NCBI GenBank assembly: GCA_963826475.1
Contig: CAWGXC010000001.1
Span: 245,945-309,944, forward strand
Direction of reading: 5' to 3'
Length of the DNA: 64,000 nucleotides
Source: RHKX01 sp963826475
Lineage (GTDB): Bacteria > Actinomycetota > Thermoleophilia > Solirubrobacterales > 70-9
Part shown: positions 24,952-33,315 of the stretch, one piece after another
Numbering within the stretch: position 1 is the stretch's first letter
Layout: each line of letters begins with the position of its first letter
Position numbers and translations under genes: made by a program
Notes under the pieces: generated by a model
Databases searched by the model: none
Told to the model about the DNA's origin: nothing
The model's input: only the letters and a program-made list of their open reading frames with translations

Positions 24952-26061
24952 TCAATCGTCGAAGAGGTGAGGACCCAGGCCCAGTAGGCCGGCGAGGTCG
25001 TGGACCTCGTCGCTGAGCTCGGGCACGCGAATCAGCGGTCCCTCGCCGACCCGCTCGATCAGCCGCGCGACGTTGGCGGCGTCGCGGTCGGCGAGCGCAC
25101 GGCGGTTGGCGTGGCTGACGAGCACCCGCTCGGCCAGGCCCGGTTCGCCGACGGCCTCGGCGACGGCGCTCTCGAGATCACCTGGGACCGCGGCTCCGGA
25201 GTGGATGCGGTTGACGACGATCCCGCCGAACGGCAGCCCCAGCTCCGCCAGCTTCTCCCGCAGGTAGACCGCCTCCTCGATGGGCTCGCCCGCGGGTCCG
25301 CAGATGATCAGGAACGAGGTGCGGTCGTCCTCGAGCAACTGGTTGACCCGCTCGGCGCGCTCGCGGAACCCGCCGATCATGCCCGCGGTGGCGGAGAAGA
25401 ACTCCGAGAGGTCCTCGATCAGGTCGAGGCCGGTCAGCCGCCGCAGGACCGAGGAGACGACCGCGGCTCCCTTGCCGGCCACCCTGGTGCCGATGCCGGT
25501 GGGTCGCATGAAGAGCCGCATCGAGCGGCCCTCGATGAACTGGACGAGGCGGCGCGGCGCGTCGAGGAAGTCGAGCGCGTTGCGTGAAGGGGGCGTATCC
25601 AGGATCAGCAGGTCGTAGTCGCCGGCCTCGTGGAGCTCGTAGAGCTTTTCCATCGCCATGTATTCCTGCGAGCCGGCCAGGGCACCGGAGATCTGCTGGT
25701 AGATCCGGTTGCCGAGGATGCGCTGGCGGGCGCCCTCATCGGGTGCGTACTCGGCGACGACCTCGTCGAAGGTGGCCTTGGGATCGAGCATCATCGCCCA
25801 GAGCTCGCCCCCGCCGGTCTCCGCTCCCGCGGCCGTGAACAGGGCCGGATCGACCTGCCGCTCGGTGTTGCCGAGCTCGTCGAGCCCGAGCGAGTCGGCA
25901 AGCCGCTTGGCCGGGTCGATGGTCAAGACGGCGACCTTGTGACCGCGGGCCGCCATGCCGGCGGCGATCGCGGCGGAGGTGGTCGTCTTGCCGACGCCGC
26001 CTGAGCCCGCGCAGACGCAGATGGAACGGCCCTCCAGGATGTCGGTGATCGAGTCGCTCAC
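24952..26061 (-). CDS. ArsA/Get3-family ATPase (second of pair)
   Basis: 369 residues of the SIMIBI class. P-loop CAGSGGVGKTTTSAAIAAG (deviant Walker A with the signature lysine), switch I TIDPAKRLADSLGL, and LLILDTPPSRNALDFLDAP. The tail is EVHDLAGLLGLGPHLFDD. Actinobacteria often carry two adjacent genes of this kind near whiB or cell-division genes, and their client is not known; arsenite transport is unlikely because no arsB or ArsD is present. GTG start overlaps the upstream gene's TGA, so the two ATPases are coupled and may form a heterodimer. Confidence 0.88.
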   Translation of the reverse strand: MSDSITDILEGRSICVCAGSGGVGKTTTSAAIAAGMAARGHKVAVLTIDPAKRLADSLGLDELGNTERQVDPALFTAAGAETGGGELWAMMLDPKATFDEVVAEYAPDEGARQRILGNRIYQQISGALAGSQEYMAMEKLYELHEAGDYDLLILDTPPSRNALDFLDAPRRLVQFIEGRSMRLFMRPTGIGTRVAGKGAAVVSSVLRRLTGLDLIEDLSEFFSATAGMIGGFRERAERVNQLLEDDRTSFLIICGPAGEPIEEAVYLREKLAELGLPFGGIVVNRIHSGAAVPGDLESAVAEAVGEPGLAERVLVSHANRRALADRDAANVARLIERVGEGPLIRVPELSDEVHDLAGLLGLGPHLFDD

Positions 26062-26978
26062 CCCATCGCCCTCGAGAGGAATCCGAGCTCCGCGGGTCCG
26101 AGCGTGGGGGCGAAGATGAAGGGGAGCTCGGTGATCGGCGCCCGCGTCATCGAGTCGAGTCGATCGAGTTGAGCCCGCTGGGCCGCCGCTCGGCGCGACT
26201 CGCTGAGCGCGGATTCGATCGCCGCGCCGGCCGGACCTTCGGTGCCGGCGAGCTCCTCCAGCCGCCTGACCTCCGCCGCGCCGAAGCGCTGGGGGTAGAT
26301 CGCATTCGCGTAGATGGCGTCGACCGCGAACCGGTCGTCCGCGGTGAGCGCCTCCTCGAGCGCCGCCGACTCGTTGACGGCCATCTCCTCGGGGCCGGCG
26401 ACGATCACCACGCCGGTCTCGTCCTGGTCGTCGATGGTCGCCTCGATCTTCGACGCCTGATTCGCGAGCGGTCCGACCCTCGCCAGCTCGGCGAAGTTGC
26501 GGGGCGTCTGCAGGAGTCCGACGCCGTGGCCGGTCGCCGGGGCGTCGACGATCACGAGGTCGTAGGTGCGGGTCGCGTCGTGGGCCTTGCGGCGGTTCAG
26601 GGCGAGCTCCCAGACCTTGCCCATCGTCACCATCTCGGTCAGGCCCGGCGTCGCCGCGGCGAGATAGCTGAAGAGCCGGCTGCGATGCAGCAGCTGACCC
26701 ATCGCCCGGACCGGGAGCTGGACCTCGAGATACTCCCGGATCGCCTCATCGGGGTCGATCGAGATCGCCCACAGGCCCTTGCTGAGCCGCACCTCGTTGA
26801 AGCCGATCGAGGACTTGCCGAAGAGCCTCGACCCGCGCTCCTGCGAGGCGATCTCGCAGACGATCGCGCGGTGCCCGGCGGCGGCCGCTCTCAGGCCGAG
26901 GGCGTAGGCGACCGTCGTCTTTCCGACACCGCCCTTGCCAGTGACGAACGCCAGCTTCTTGTCGAGAAGGGCGGTGAT
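26058..26978 (-). CDS. ArsA/Get3-family ATPase (first of pair), start uncertain
   Basis: About 306 residues if translation begins at ATC 26978 (ITALLDKKLAFVTGKGGVGK). P-loop GKGGVGKTTVAYALGL, DAPATGHGVGLLQTP and the C-terminal PFIFAPTLGPAELGFLSRAM are typical. No ATG, GTG or TTG exists in frame between the P-loop strand and a TTG at 27098. That TTG would add 40 residues with no homology-like character and overlap the start of parA. A GAGAAT hexamer lies 6 nt before the ATC, matching the leaderless spacing seen elsewhere. Coupled to its partner by a 4-bp overlap. Confidence 0.8.
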   Translation of the reverse strand: MTALLDKKLAFVTGKGGVGKTTVAYALGLRAAAAGHRAIVCEIASQERGSRLFGKSSIGFNEVRLSKGLWAISIDPDEAIREYLEVQLPVRAMGQLLHRSRLFSYLAAATPGLTEMVTMGKVWELALNRRKAHDATRTYDLVIVDAPATGHGVGLLQTPRNFAELARVGPLANQASKIEATIDDQDETGVVIVAGPEEMAVNESAALEEALTADDRFAVDAIYANAIYPQRFGAAEVRRLEELAGTEGPAGAAIESALSESRRAAAQRAQLDRLDSMTRAPITELPFIFAPTLGPAELGFLSRAMG

Positions 26979-27084
26979 CGGCGCATTCTCGCAACTGCAA
27001 GACGGCAGCCCGATCCGCGCCCGCGCCCAGGCTCTTGCCGACTGCGGGAGGAAACCGGAGGTGGCAAACGAATATGGCGGCGAG

Positions 27085-28362
27085 ATGGGCTTGTTCAATA
27101 AGAAATCTTCGGACGGGCGCTACGAGGGGGACACACCTTTGGAGGCGCGAATGGACGACTCGAATCGGAGGTCGGCGGATGCCGACGACGCATGGGACTT
27201 CAAGGCGGATGCAAAGCCGCCGCAGCAGCCGATGACCGAACGTGAGGTCGCACCGCCCGATCCGGCTTGGGACGACCCCGAGCAGATGCCCGCGCCGGTG
27301 GAGCCCCTCGCAACACCGCAGCCGGCGGCGGACGTCCCCCCGGCACGTCCCGCGCCGATCGCCGAGGAGATCGCCGAGCTCGAGCCGCGCGCGGCGGAGC
27401 GCCCGCCGATCGTCGAGTCGGCGCCCATTCCTCCCACCGCCGATGAGGAGTCGGGGACGCTGGAGAAGGAGGACCTGCGCCGCGCGGTAGTCGGCGATGC
27501 GCCGGAGGAGGATCCGCGCATCTCCGCCAGCGACGCGATGGGCCCGACGATGAAGCGTCGTCACCCGTTCGCGCCCGAGCCCGAGGAGGCCGCTGCGCCG
27601 CGGACGATGAAGATCTTCGCGTTCGCCAACCAGAAGGGTGGCGTGGCGAAGACCACGACCAGCCTGAACCTGGCGGTGGCGCTGTCGGAGTCCGGCCACC
27701 GCGTGCTCTGCGTCGACCTCGATCCGCAGGGAAACCTGACCATGAGCCAGGGAATCGATCCCGACACCGTCGAGAAGAGCATGTACCACGTGCTCGTCGA
27801 GAAGATGCCGCTGCGCGAGATCATCCAGCGCCGCGAGGTCGACATCGCCGTGTCGTCGATCGATCTCGCCGGAGCCGAGATCGCCATGAGCACGCAGATC
27901 GGCCGCGAGCGGTCACTGCAGAAGGCGCTCAAGGAGGTCGAGGGCGATTACGACTTCGTCTGCATCGACACCCCGCCGAGTCTCGGGCTGCTGACGATCA
28001 ACGCCCTCACCGCTGCCGACCGTGTGATCGTCCCCGTCCAATGCGAGTATCTCTCCATGAGGGGGCTGGTGCAGCTCCAGAACACGCTCGAGATGATCCG
28101 CGAGAACCTCAATCCCGACGTCCAGATCGAGGGCATCCTGCCCACGATGCTGGACACGCGGACGATCCATGCGAAGGAGGCGGTCGAGATCCTCGAGGAG
28201 AACTTCGGCGAGCTCGTCTTCAAGTCCCGCATCAAGAAGGCGATCAAGTTCGCCGAGGCCCCTGTGAAGGGCAGCTCCGTCCTGAAGTACGATCCGCGGA
28301 GTAACGCGGCCCAGTGCTACCGAGATCTGGCGGAGGAGGTCCTAACCAATGGCGCGACCTAA
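27085..28362 (+). CDS. ParA-family ATPase with long disordered N-terminus
   Basis: 425 residues from ATG 27085. Residues 1-170 are rich in Pro, Ala, Glu and Asp with no fold visible. The ParA/Soj domain follows: deviant Walker A ANQKGGVAKTTTSLNLAVAL, LCVDLDPQGNLTMSQGI, YDFVCIDTPPSLGLLT, VIVPVQCEYLSMRGLVQL. Dimerises on ATP, usually binding DNA or membrane to position cargo. The stop overlaps the FtsZ-like gene by 14 bp, so the two are cotranscribed. No parB is adjacent, unlike chromosomal parAB, so this is more likely a positioning factor (for division machinery) than the chromosome segregation ParA. The acidic extension could bind partners. Confidence 0.87.
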   Translation: MGLFNKKSSDGRYEGDTPLEARMDDSNRRSADADDAWDFKADAKPPQQPMTEREVAPPDPAWDDPEQMPAPVEPLATPQPAADVPPARPAPIAEEIAELEPRAAERPPIVESAPIPPTADEESGTLEKEDLRRAVVGDAPEEDPRISASDAMGPTMKRRHPFAPEPEEAAAPRTMKIFAFANQKGGVAKTTTSLNLAVALSESGHRVLCVDLDPQGNLTMSQGIDPDTVEKSMYHVLVEKMPLREIIQRREVDIAVSSIDLAGAEIAMSTQIGRERSLQKALKEVEGDYDFVCIDTPPSLGLLTINALTAADRVIVPVQCEYLSMRGLVQLQNTLEMIRENLNPDVQIEGILPTMLDTRTIHAKEAVEILEENFGELVFKSRIKKAIKFAEAPVKGSSVLKYDPRSNAAQCYRDLAEEVLTNGAT

Positions 28363-29785
28363 GCGGGCGAGTATGCGCGAGGGACCCCTCGCCGACCTCT
28401 TTCGTTCGACCGAGGCACCCGACGATCCGCCCGAGCCTCCGGCCCGGCCGGAGCCCCGCCGGCGCGACCCCGAGCCCGAGCGCGCCCCGGCGCCGCCGCC
28501 GCCCAGCAGCTCCACCACCGAGCAGTTCCGTGACGAGGAGCGCGACGGGGGAACCGGCTACTACACCGACGATGCGCCGCCGATCTCCCGGCCGGCCAAG
28601 GAGCGCCTCCGCGACGTATTCAACAGCGAGGGCACCGATCGCGAGCCGGCCTACGGCCGCAGCGAGGGCACCCGTACGTCCGCGACCGCGACCCCGGTCG
28701 TCAACGACCCGGTCATCCGTGTCATCGGCGTGGGCGGGGGTGGCGTCAACGCCGTCAACCGCATGGTCGAGGCGGGCATCGGCGGGGTCGAGTTCATGGC
28801 CGTCAACACGGACCTCCAGTCGCTCCAGACGAGCGCCGCGGACCTGACGGTCCACATCGGCGGCGGCGTCACGCGCGGCCTCGGATCGGGCTCCGACCCG
28901 GAGCTCGGCTACCGGGCGGCGTTCGAGGAGCAGGATCGGATCAAGCGGATGCTCAAGGGCTCCGACATGGTCTTCGTCGCCGCCGGCGCCGGCGGTGGCA
29001 CCGGCACTGGTGCCGCACCGGTGATCGCTCGGCTCGCTCGCGACGTGGGCGCGCTCACGGTCGGCATCGTCACGCGCCCCTTCGGCTTCGAGGGAACCCG
29101 TCGCGCCAAGCAGGCCGAGAAGGGCATCGAGCAGCTCGCCGGCGAGGTCGACACGCTGATCGTCGTCCCCAACGACCGCCTGCTCTCGGTGCTGGAGCGC
29201 AACACCTCGATGGTCGAGGCGTTCCGCGTCGCCGACGACGTGCTCCGTCAGGGCGTCCAGGGAATCTCCGACCTGATCACGCTCCCGGCGCTGATCAACC
29301 TCGACTTCGCCGACGTCCGCACGACGATGCGCGACGCCGGTCCGGCGCTGCTCGGCATCGGCATGGGAACGGGCGACTCGCGGGCGAGCTTCGCCTCCGA
29401 GCGCGCGATCTCCTCGCCGTTGCTGGAGACGTCGATCGAGGGCGCGCGCTCGATCCTGCTCTCGATCACGGGCGGCCGCGACCTCTCGCTCGTCGAGATC
29501 TCCGAGGCCGCCAGGGTGATCCAGGAGGCCGCGCATCCCGAGGCGCACATCATCTTCGGCGCCAACGTCGACGATGCGCTCGACGAGCAGATCTGGGTGA
29601 CGGTCATCGCGACGCGCTTCGATGCTCGCGGCCGCCGCGCCGACGGCAGCTCGACCGGGGTGCAGCGCACGACGGCGCGTCCGTCCTCGCGCCGGGCGAC
29701 GGAGTCGGGCGCCAAGCGGGTTCCGGGCTACGAGGCGAGCCCTCGAGACCTCGGCATCGACGTCCCCGAGTTCATCCCGAATTAG
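28349..29785 (+). CDS. ftsZ: FtsZ-family tubulin-like GTPase with disordered N-terminal extension
   Basis: 478 residues; usual FtsZ is 350-420. About 120 residues precede the tubulin fold (IRVIGVGGGGVNAVNRMVEA). They are Pro/Arg/Asp-rich and carry two similar short helical motifs, PLADLFRST and RLRDVFNSE. The GTPase core has the tubulin signature GAGGGTGTGAAPVIARLA and the T7 loop NLDFADVRTTMRDAG with its catalytic Asp. The tail ends DVPEFIPN, like the C-terminal peptide that binds FtsA/SepF/ZipA. A GGAGGT ribosome site 8 nt upstream supports ATG 28349, inside the end of parA. It is not in a dcw cluster, so it may be either the main FtsZ or a paralogue. Confidence 0.88.
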   Translation: MARPKRASMREGPLADLFRSTEAPDDPPEPPARPEPRRRDPEPERAPAPPPPSSSTTEQFRDEERDGGTGYYTDDAPPISRPAKERLRDVFNSEGTDREPAYGRSEGTRTSATATPVVNDPVIRVIGVGGGGVNAVNRMVEAGIGGVEFMAVNTDLQSLQTSAADLTVHIGGGVTRGLGSGSDPELGYRAAFEEQDRIKRMLKGSDMVFVAAGAGGGTGTGAAPVIARLARDVGALTVGIVTRPFGFEGTRRAKQAEKGIEQLAGEVDTLIVVPNDRLLSVLERNTSMVEAFRVADDVLRQGVQGISDLITLPALINLDFADVRTTMRDAGPALLGIGMGTGDSRASFASERAISSPLLETSIEGARSILLSITGGRDLSLVEISEAARVIQEAAHPEAHIIFGANVDDALDEQIWVTVIATRFDARGRRADGSSTGVQRTTARPSSRRATESGAKRVPGYEASPRDLGIDVPEFIPN

Positions 29786-29795
29786 CCCCCGGCGA

Positions 29796-31349
29796 GTGGC
29801 CGCCGTGAGTCGCGGCGTCGTTGCCGCCGGACATCCGGCGACTGCTGAGGCGGGCGCGTGGGCGCTGCGCGAAGGCGGCAACGCGGTCGATGCGGCAATC
29901 GCCGCCGTGCTCGCCTCCCTGAGCGCAGAGAGCCCGCTGACCGGCCTCGGCGCGGGCGGGCACATGCTGGTTCACCGGCCCGGCGAGGAGCCCGTCCTGC
30001 TCGACTTCTTCGTTGCGGCCCCCGGTCTCGACGGCTCGCGGCGCGGCTCCGAGCTCGTGCCCGTCGAGGTCGACTTCGGCGGCGTCGTGCAGGTCTTCAA
30101 CGTCGGCGCGGCGTCCTGCGGCGTCCCCGGAGTCCCGAGCGGGCTGGCGGAGGCCGTACGCCGCTTCGGCTCGATGCCGCTCGCCGAGCTCGTGCGCCCC
30201 GGCGTCCGCCTCGCCCGCGAGGGCGTCGAGGTCAACCGCCAGCAGGCCTACCTGTTCTCCATCCTCGCCCCGATCCTGATCCGCGAGCCCGCCGGAAAGG
30301 CGATCTACGCGCCGAACGGGGCACCGCTCGGGGTCGGCGAGCGGATCGCCTTCGAGGGGCTGGCGGACACCCTCGAGCGCTTCGGGGCGGAGGGGCCCGA
30401 GCCCTTCTACCGCGGTGAAATCGCCGCCGCGATCGCGGAGAGCGTCGGCTCCGCGGGCGGCTACCTCGGCGAGGCGGACCTCGCCGCCTACGAGACGATC
30501 GCGCGCCCGCCGGTCCACGCCGTCTACCGCGGGCGGGAGATCCTGACCAATCCGCCGCCGTCCTCGGGTGGGATCCTGATCGCCTTCGCCCTCGAGCTGC
30601 TCGAGCGTCTCGGCGCCGCCGGCCCGGAGGAGCTGATCGCCGTCATGGAGGAGGCCCAGAGCGCTCGCACCCGCGATTTCCTCGCCGGCCTCTACGAGGA
30701 GGATTTCGCCGGCCGGTTCCTGACCGAGGACGCTTTCGAGGACGCTGCGGCGCGCTGTCGCGACGGGCACGGCCGTCCGATCGGCTTGGAGCCGGATGAC
30801 CAGCTCGGCTCGACGACCCACATCACGGCGACGGATGCCGGTGGGGCCTGCGCCACAGTCACCTGCTCCAACGGGAGCGGCTCGGGGCACTTCGTCGGCG
30901 ATACCGGGATCCAGCTCAACAACATGCTCGGGGAGGAGGACCTCAACCCGTTCGGATTCCACGCCACGAAGCCTGGACGGCGGATGCCGTCGATGATGTC
31001 GCCGACGATCGTCCTCCGCGACGGTGAGCTCGAGCTCGGCCTCGGCAGTGGTGGTTCGAACCGGATCCGCTCGGCGATCGTGCAGACGATCGTCCGCAGC
31101 CTCGCCGATGCCCTCGACGTCCAGGCGGCGATCGAGGCACCGCGGCTGCACTTCGAGGCCGGTCTCGTCCACGCGGAGCCGGGCATCTCCGCAACGGCTC
31201 TCGCGCGGCTCGGCGCCCGCGGGTACGAGGTGATCCGCTGGGATCAACCCAACCTGTTCTTCGGTGGCGTACACGCGGTCGCACAGCGCGACGGAGTTCT
31301 GCAGGGGGGCGGGGACCCGAGGCGGGGAGGGGCTGTGGCGCGGGCCTGA
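29796..31349 (+). CDS. ggt: Gamma-glutamyltransferase family protein
   Basis: Ntn-hydrolase that cleaves gamma-glutamyl bonds (glutathione-type compounds) after self-processing. 517 residues from GTG 29796; GTG 29805 is equally possible. Motifs: VVAAGHPATAEAG and LREGGNAVDAAIAA, then LGSTTHITATDAGGACATVT, where the first Thr of THITATD is the processing nucleophile, and the GxGGS-type GLGSGGSNRIRSAIVQ. No signal peptide is visible, so it is probably cytoplasmic, unlike secreted E. coli GGT. Starts 10 bp after ftsZ; whether this has meaning is unclear. Confidence 0.9.
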   Translation: MAAVSRGVVAAGHPATAEAGAWALREGGNAVDAAIAAVLASLSAESPLTGLGAGGHMLVHRPGEEPVLLDFFVAAPGLDGSRRGSELVPVEVDFGGVVQVFNVGAASCGVPGVPSGLAEAVRRFGSMPLAELVRPGVRLAREGVEVNRQQAYLFSILAPILIREPAGKAIYAPNGAPLGVGERIAFEGLADTLERFGAEGPEPFYRGEIAAAIAESVGSAGGYLGEADLAAYETIARPPVHAVYRGREILTNPPPSSGGILIAFALELLERLGAAGPEELIAVMEEAQSARTRDFLAGLYEEDFAGRFLTEDAFEDAAARCRDGHGRPIGLEPDDQLGSTTHITATDAGGACATVTCSNGSGSGHFVGDTGIQLNNMLGEEDLNPFGFHATKPGRRMPSMMSPTIVLRDGELELGLGSGGSNRIRSAIVQTIVRSLADALDVQAAIEAPRLHFEAGLVHAEPGISATALARLGARGYEVIRWDQPNLFFGGVHAVAQRDGVLQGGGDPRRGGAVARA

Positions 31350-31359
31350 GCGGCCTCGC

Positions 31360-32001
31360 TCAGGCGGGACGGATCGGGCCGATCGGGCCTTGGCCGTGAC
31401 CGTTGCTCTTCGCCCGCTCGGCGATCTCGCGCGAGCGCTTGAGGCCGGCGAGCAGACGGCGAAGCGATCCCTCGAGGGCGATGAGGCGAGAGCTCTCGTC
31501 CGCGTCCTCCAGGAGCCCCTGCTTCTCCTCCGCGGGCATCTCGATCTGCCCGGCGATGGCGAATGCGCCGGCGGCCGCATCGGCGCGGGCGGCGTCGGCG
31601 CCGACGGCCTCGAGCAGGCCGGCGAAGGCGGCTCGCGCCGCGGCGAGCTCCTCGGTCAGTCCCCGTTCGGGCTCGCTGATGTCGAGCATCTCGACAAGGG
31701 CGGCGGGCCAGTCGGGAGCCTCGAAGCGCTCGAGCACGCGGAAGGCGTCCCCACCGCGGCAGATGATGTCCATGCGACCGTCGTCATAGCGCTCGACGAC
31801 GTCTGCCACGAGGGCCGTGCATCCGATCGTTCGCGGGCCGGCTTCGTCGCGGTAGACGATCCCGAACGGCGAGCCGTGCTCGAGCGAGGCGCCGATCATC
31901 GACCGGTATCGCTCCTCGAAGATGTGAAGGGAGACCCGTTCCGCGGGGACGATTGCGAGCGGAAGCTCGAAGATCGGCAGCTCGACGTCGTCCTCGGGCA
32001 C
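31360..32001 (-). CDS. LON substrate-binding-domain protein
   Basis: 213 residues. The N-terminal Lon domain (about 1-115): LPIFELPLAIVPAERVSLHI, FEERYRSMI, FGIVYRDEAG, GCTALVADVVERYDDGRMDI. No AAA or protease domain follows, only a helical region. Stand-alone proteins of this kind are widespread and uncharacterised. GTG start preceded by TATGAT at exactly 6 nt. Divergent from the adenylyl cyclase gene and convergent with ggt. Confidence 0.87.
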   Translation of the reverse strand: MPEDDVELPIFELPLAIVPAERVSLHIFEERYRSMIGASLEHGSPFGIVYRDEAGPRTIGCTALVADVVERYDDGRMDIICRGGDAFRVLERFEAPDWPAALVEMLDISEPERGLTEELAAARAAFAGLLEAVGADAARADAAAGAFAIAGQIEMPAEEKQGLLEDADESSRLIALEGSLRRLLAGLKRSREIAERAKSNGHGQGPIGPIRPA

Positions 32002-32007
32002 CTGTCG

Positions 32008-32013
32008 ATCATA
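32008..32013 (-). promoter_or_regulatory. -10 box TATGAT, leaderless promoter of the LON-domain gene
   Basis: TATGAT on the minus strand, five of six matching TATAAT, ends 6 nt before the GTG at 32001. One of the best leaderless examples here. The same hexamer precedes the acyltransferase gene at 41049. Confidence 0.55.
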
Positions 32014-32046
32014 GGAGCACCGCGCGCTCGCCCACGGGACGGGACA

Positions 32047-33249
32047 ATGCCCGCGATGGCGAACGAGATCGATTTCGAGGCAGCGGGACTGCTCGACGGG
32101 CTCGAGGGCGCCGAGCGCGAGAGCCGCGCAGCCCTGCTCGAACGCCTCGCCGATGAGAACGTGCCGCTCGACGAGCTGCGCTCAGCCGTCGCGGAGGGCC
32201 GGCTCACCGTGCTTCCCGTCGAGCGTCTGCTGGCGGGGGAGCCCCGCTACTCGACGGCCGAGCTCTCGGACCTCTCCGGGGTACCGATCGAAGTACTCGA
32301 GCGTCAATGGCGCTCGGTCGGCCTCGCGGTCCCGGAGGCCGAAGACGCCGTCCTCTCCAATGGCGACCTCGAGGCCGCACACCGACTGCGGACCCAGCTC
32401 GACTCCGGCCTCGACATCGACGCGATCGCCGAGCTCGGCAGGACGGTCGCCGTTGCGATGTCGCAGTTCGCCGCGGCCTCACGTCAGGTGATGGCCTCGA
32501 CCTTCGTCGGTGACGCCGAATCGGAGGCGGAGATCGCCGATCGGATCTACGAGGGGGCCAGTGCGCTGATGCCGCTGGTCGCCCCGACCCTCGATTACGT
32601 CTATCGCCTGCACCTGCGCGAGCAGCTGCGTCACGTCGCCTTCGCCCCGGAGGTGGCGGGGGAGGGCTCGGCGGCCTCGGTCACGACGACCGTCTGCTTC
32701 GCCGATCTCGTCGGGTTCACGAAGCTCGGCGAGGAGCTGCCGCCCGAGGAGCTCGGCCGCGTCACCGGGCGGCTCGAGGAGGCGGCCCGTGAGGTCGCTC
32801 ACGGGCCCGTCCGGCTGGTCAAGCTGCTCGGCGACGCGGCGATGCTCGTCTCGCCGGATACCGAGGCGGTCGTCGGCTCCTGTCTCGATCTGCTCGAGAC
32901 GATGGCGGCCGAGGAGGATTTTCCGCTCATCCGGGCCGGCATCGCGCGAGGGCCGGCGGTGACGAGGGGCGGCGACTTCTACGGCGCTCCCGTGAACCTG
33001 GCGAGCCGGATCACGGGGGTGGCCCGGGCGGGGAGCGTCCTGGTCAGCTCCGAGGTCCGCGACGAGGTCGCGGACGGCTTCCGGTTCTCCCGAGCGGGCA
33101 GCAAGCACCTGAAGGGGATCAGCAGCCCCGTCGACCTGTACCGCTGCCGCGATCTCGACGACGACGGCGACGATCAGGCCGAGACGGCCGAGGAGCCCGA
33201 CGAGGGCAAGCCGGCGAAGCGCTCGCGGAGGCGTTCCCGCCGACACTGA
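32047..33249 (+). CDS. Adenylyl cyclase with Rv1264-type regulatory domain
   Basis: 400 residues (397 from the second ATG, 32056), the same size and layout as M. tuberculosis Rv1264. The N-terminal regulatory helices (about 1-210) contain DEIRA-like PLDELRSAVAEGRLTVLP, YSTAELSDLSGVPIEVLERQ and LRLHLREQL-type YRLHLREQLRH. The catalytic domain shows VCFADLVGFTKLGEELPPEE, LVKLLGDAAMLVSP and GAPVNLASRITGVARAGSVL with the NxxxR pair. In Rv1264 this domain makes the enzyme acid-activated; the same sensing here is inferred from the match. A basic tail KRSRRRSRRH ends the protein. The Lys in FTKLG agrees with adenylyl rather than guanylyl specificity. Confidence 0.9.
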   Translation: MPAMANEIDFEAAGLLDGLEGAERESRAALLERLADENVPLDELRSAVAEGRLTVLPVERLLAGEPRYSTAELSDLSGVPIEVLERQWRSVGLAVPEAEDAVLSNGDLEAAHRLRTQLDSGLDIDAIAELGRTVAVAMSQFAAASRQVMASTFVGDAESEAEIADRIYEGASALMPLVAPTLDYVYRLHLREQLRHVAFAPEVAGEGSAASVTTTVCFADLVGFTKLGEELPPEELGRVTGRLEEAAREVAHGPVRLVKLLGDAAMLVSPDTEAVVGSCLDLLETMAAEEDFPLIRAGIARGPAVTRGGDFYGAPVNLASRITGVARAGSVLVSSEVRDEVADGFRFSRAGSKHLKGISSPVDLYRCRDLDDDGDDQAETAEEPDEGKPAKRSRRRSRRH

Positions 33250-33315
33250 TCCATCCCAGCGCGAGAAACGCTGTTTACGGTGCTTTATGCACCCCCTGAG
33301 AGGATCTCCGGCTCG

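Noticed and set aside
24952..26978. Arsenite resistance operon
   Set aside because: ArsA-type ATPases are present but there is no arsB, arsC, arsD or arsR nearby.
26979..27098. TTG 27098 as start of the ArsA-type ATPase
   Set aside because: It adds 40 low-quality residues and makes the gene overlap the divergent parA start; kept only as an alternative.
29772..31580. Long open frame on the minus strand opposite gamma-glutamyltransferase, about 600 codons
   Set aside because: No family motif, composition dominated by Arg/Gly/Asp/Val as expected from the antisense of a GC-rich gene, and no promoter or ribosome site; the plus-strand enzyme is certain.
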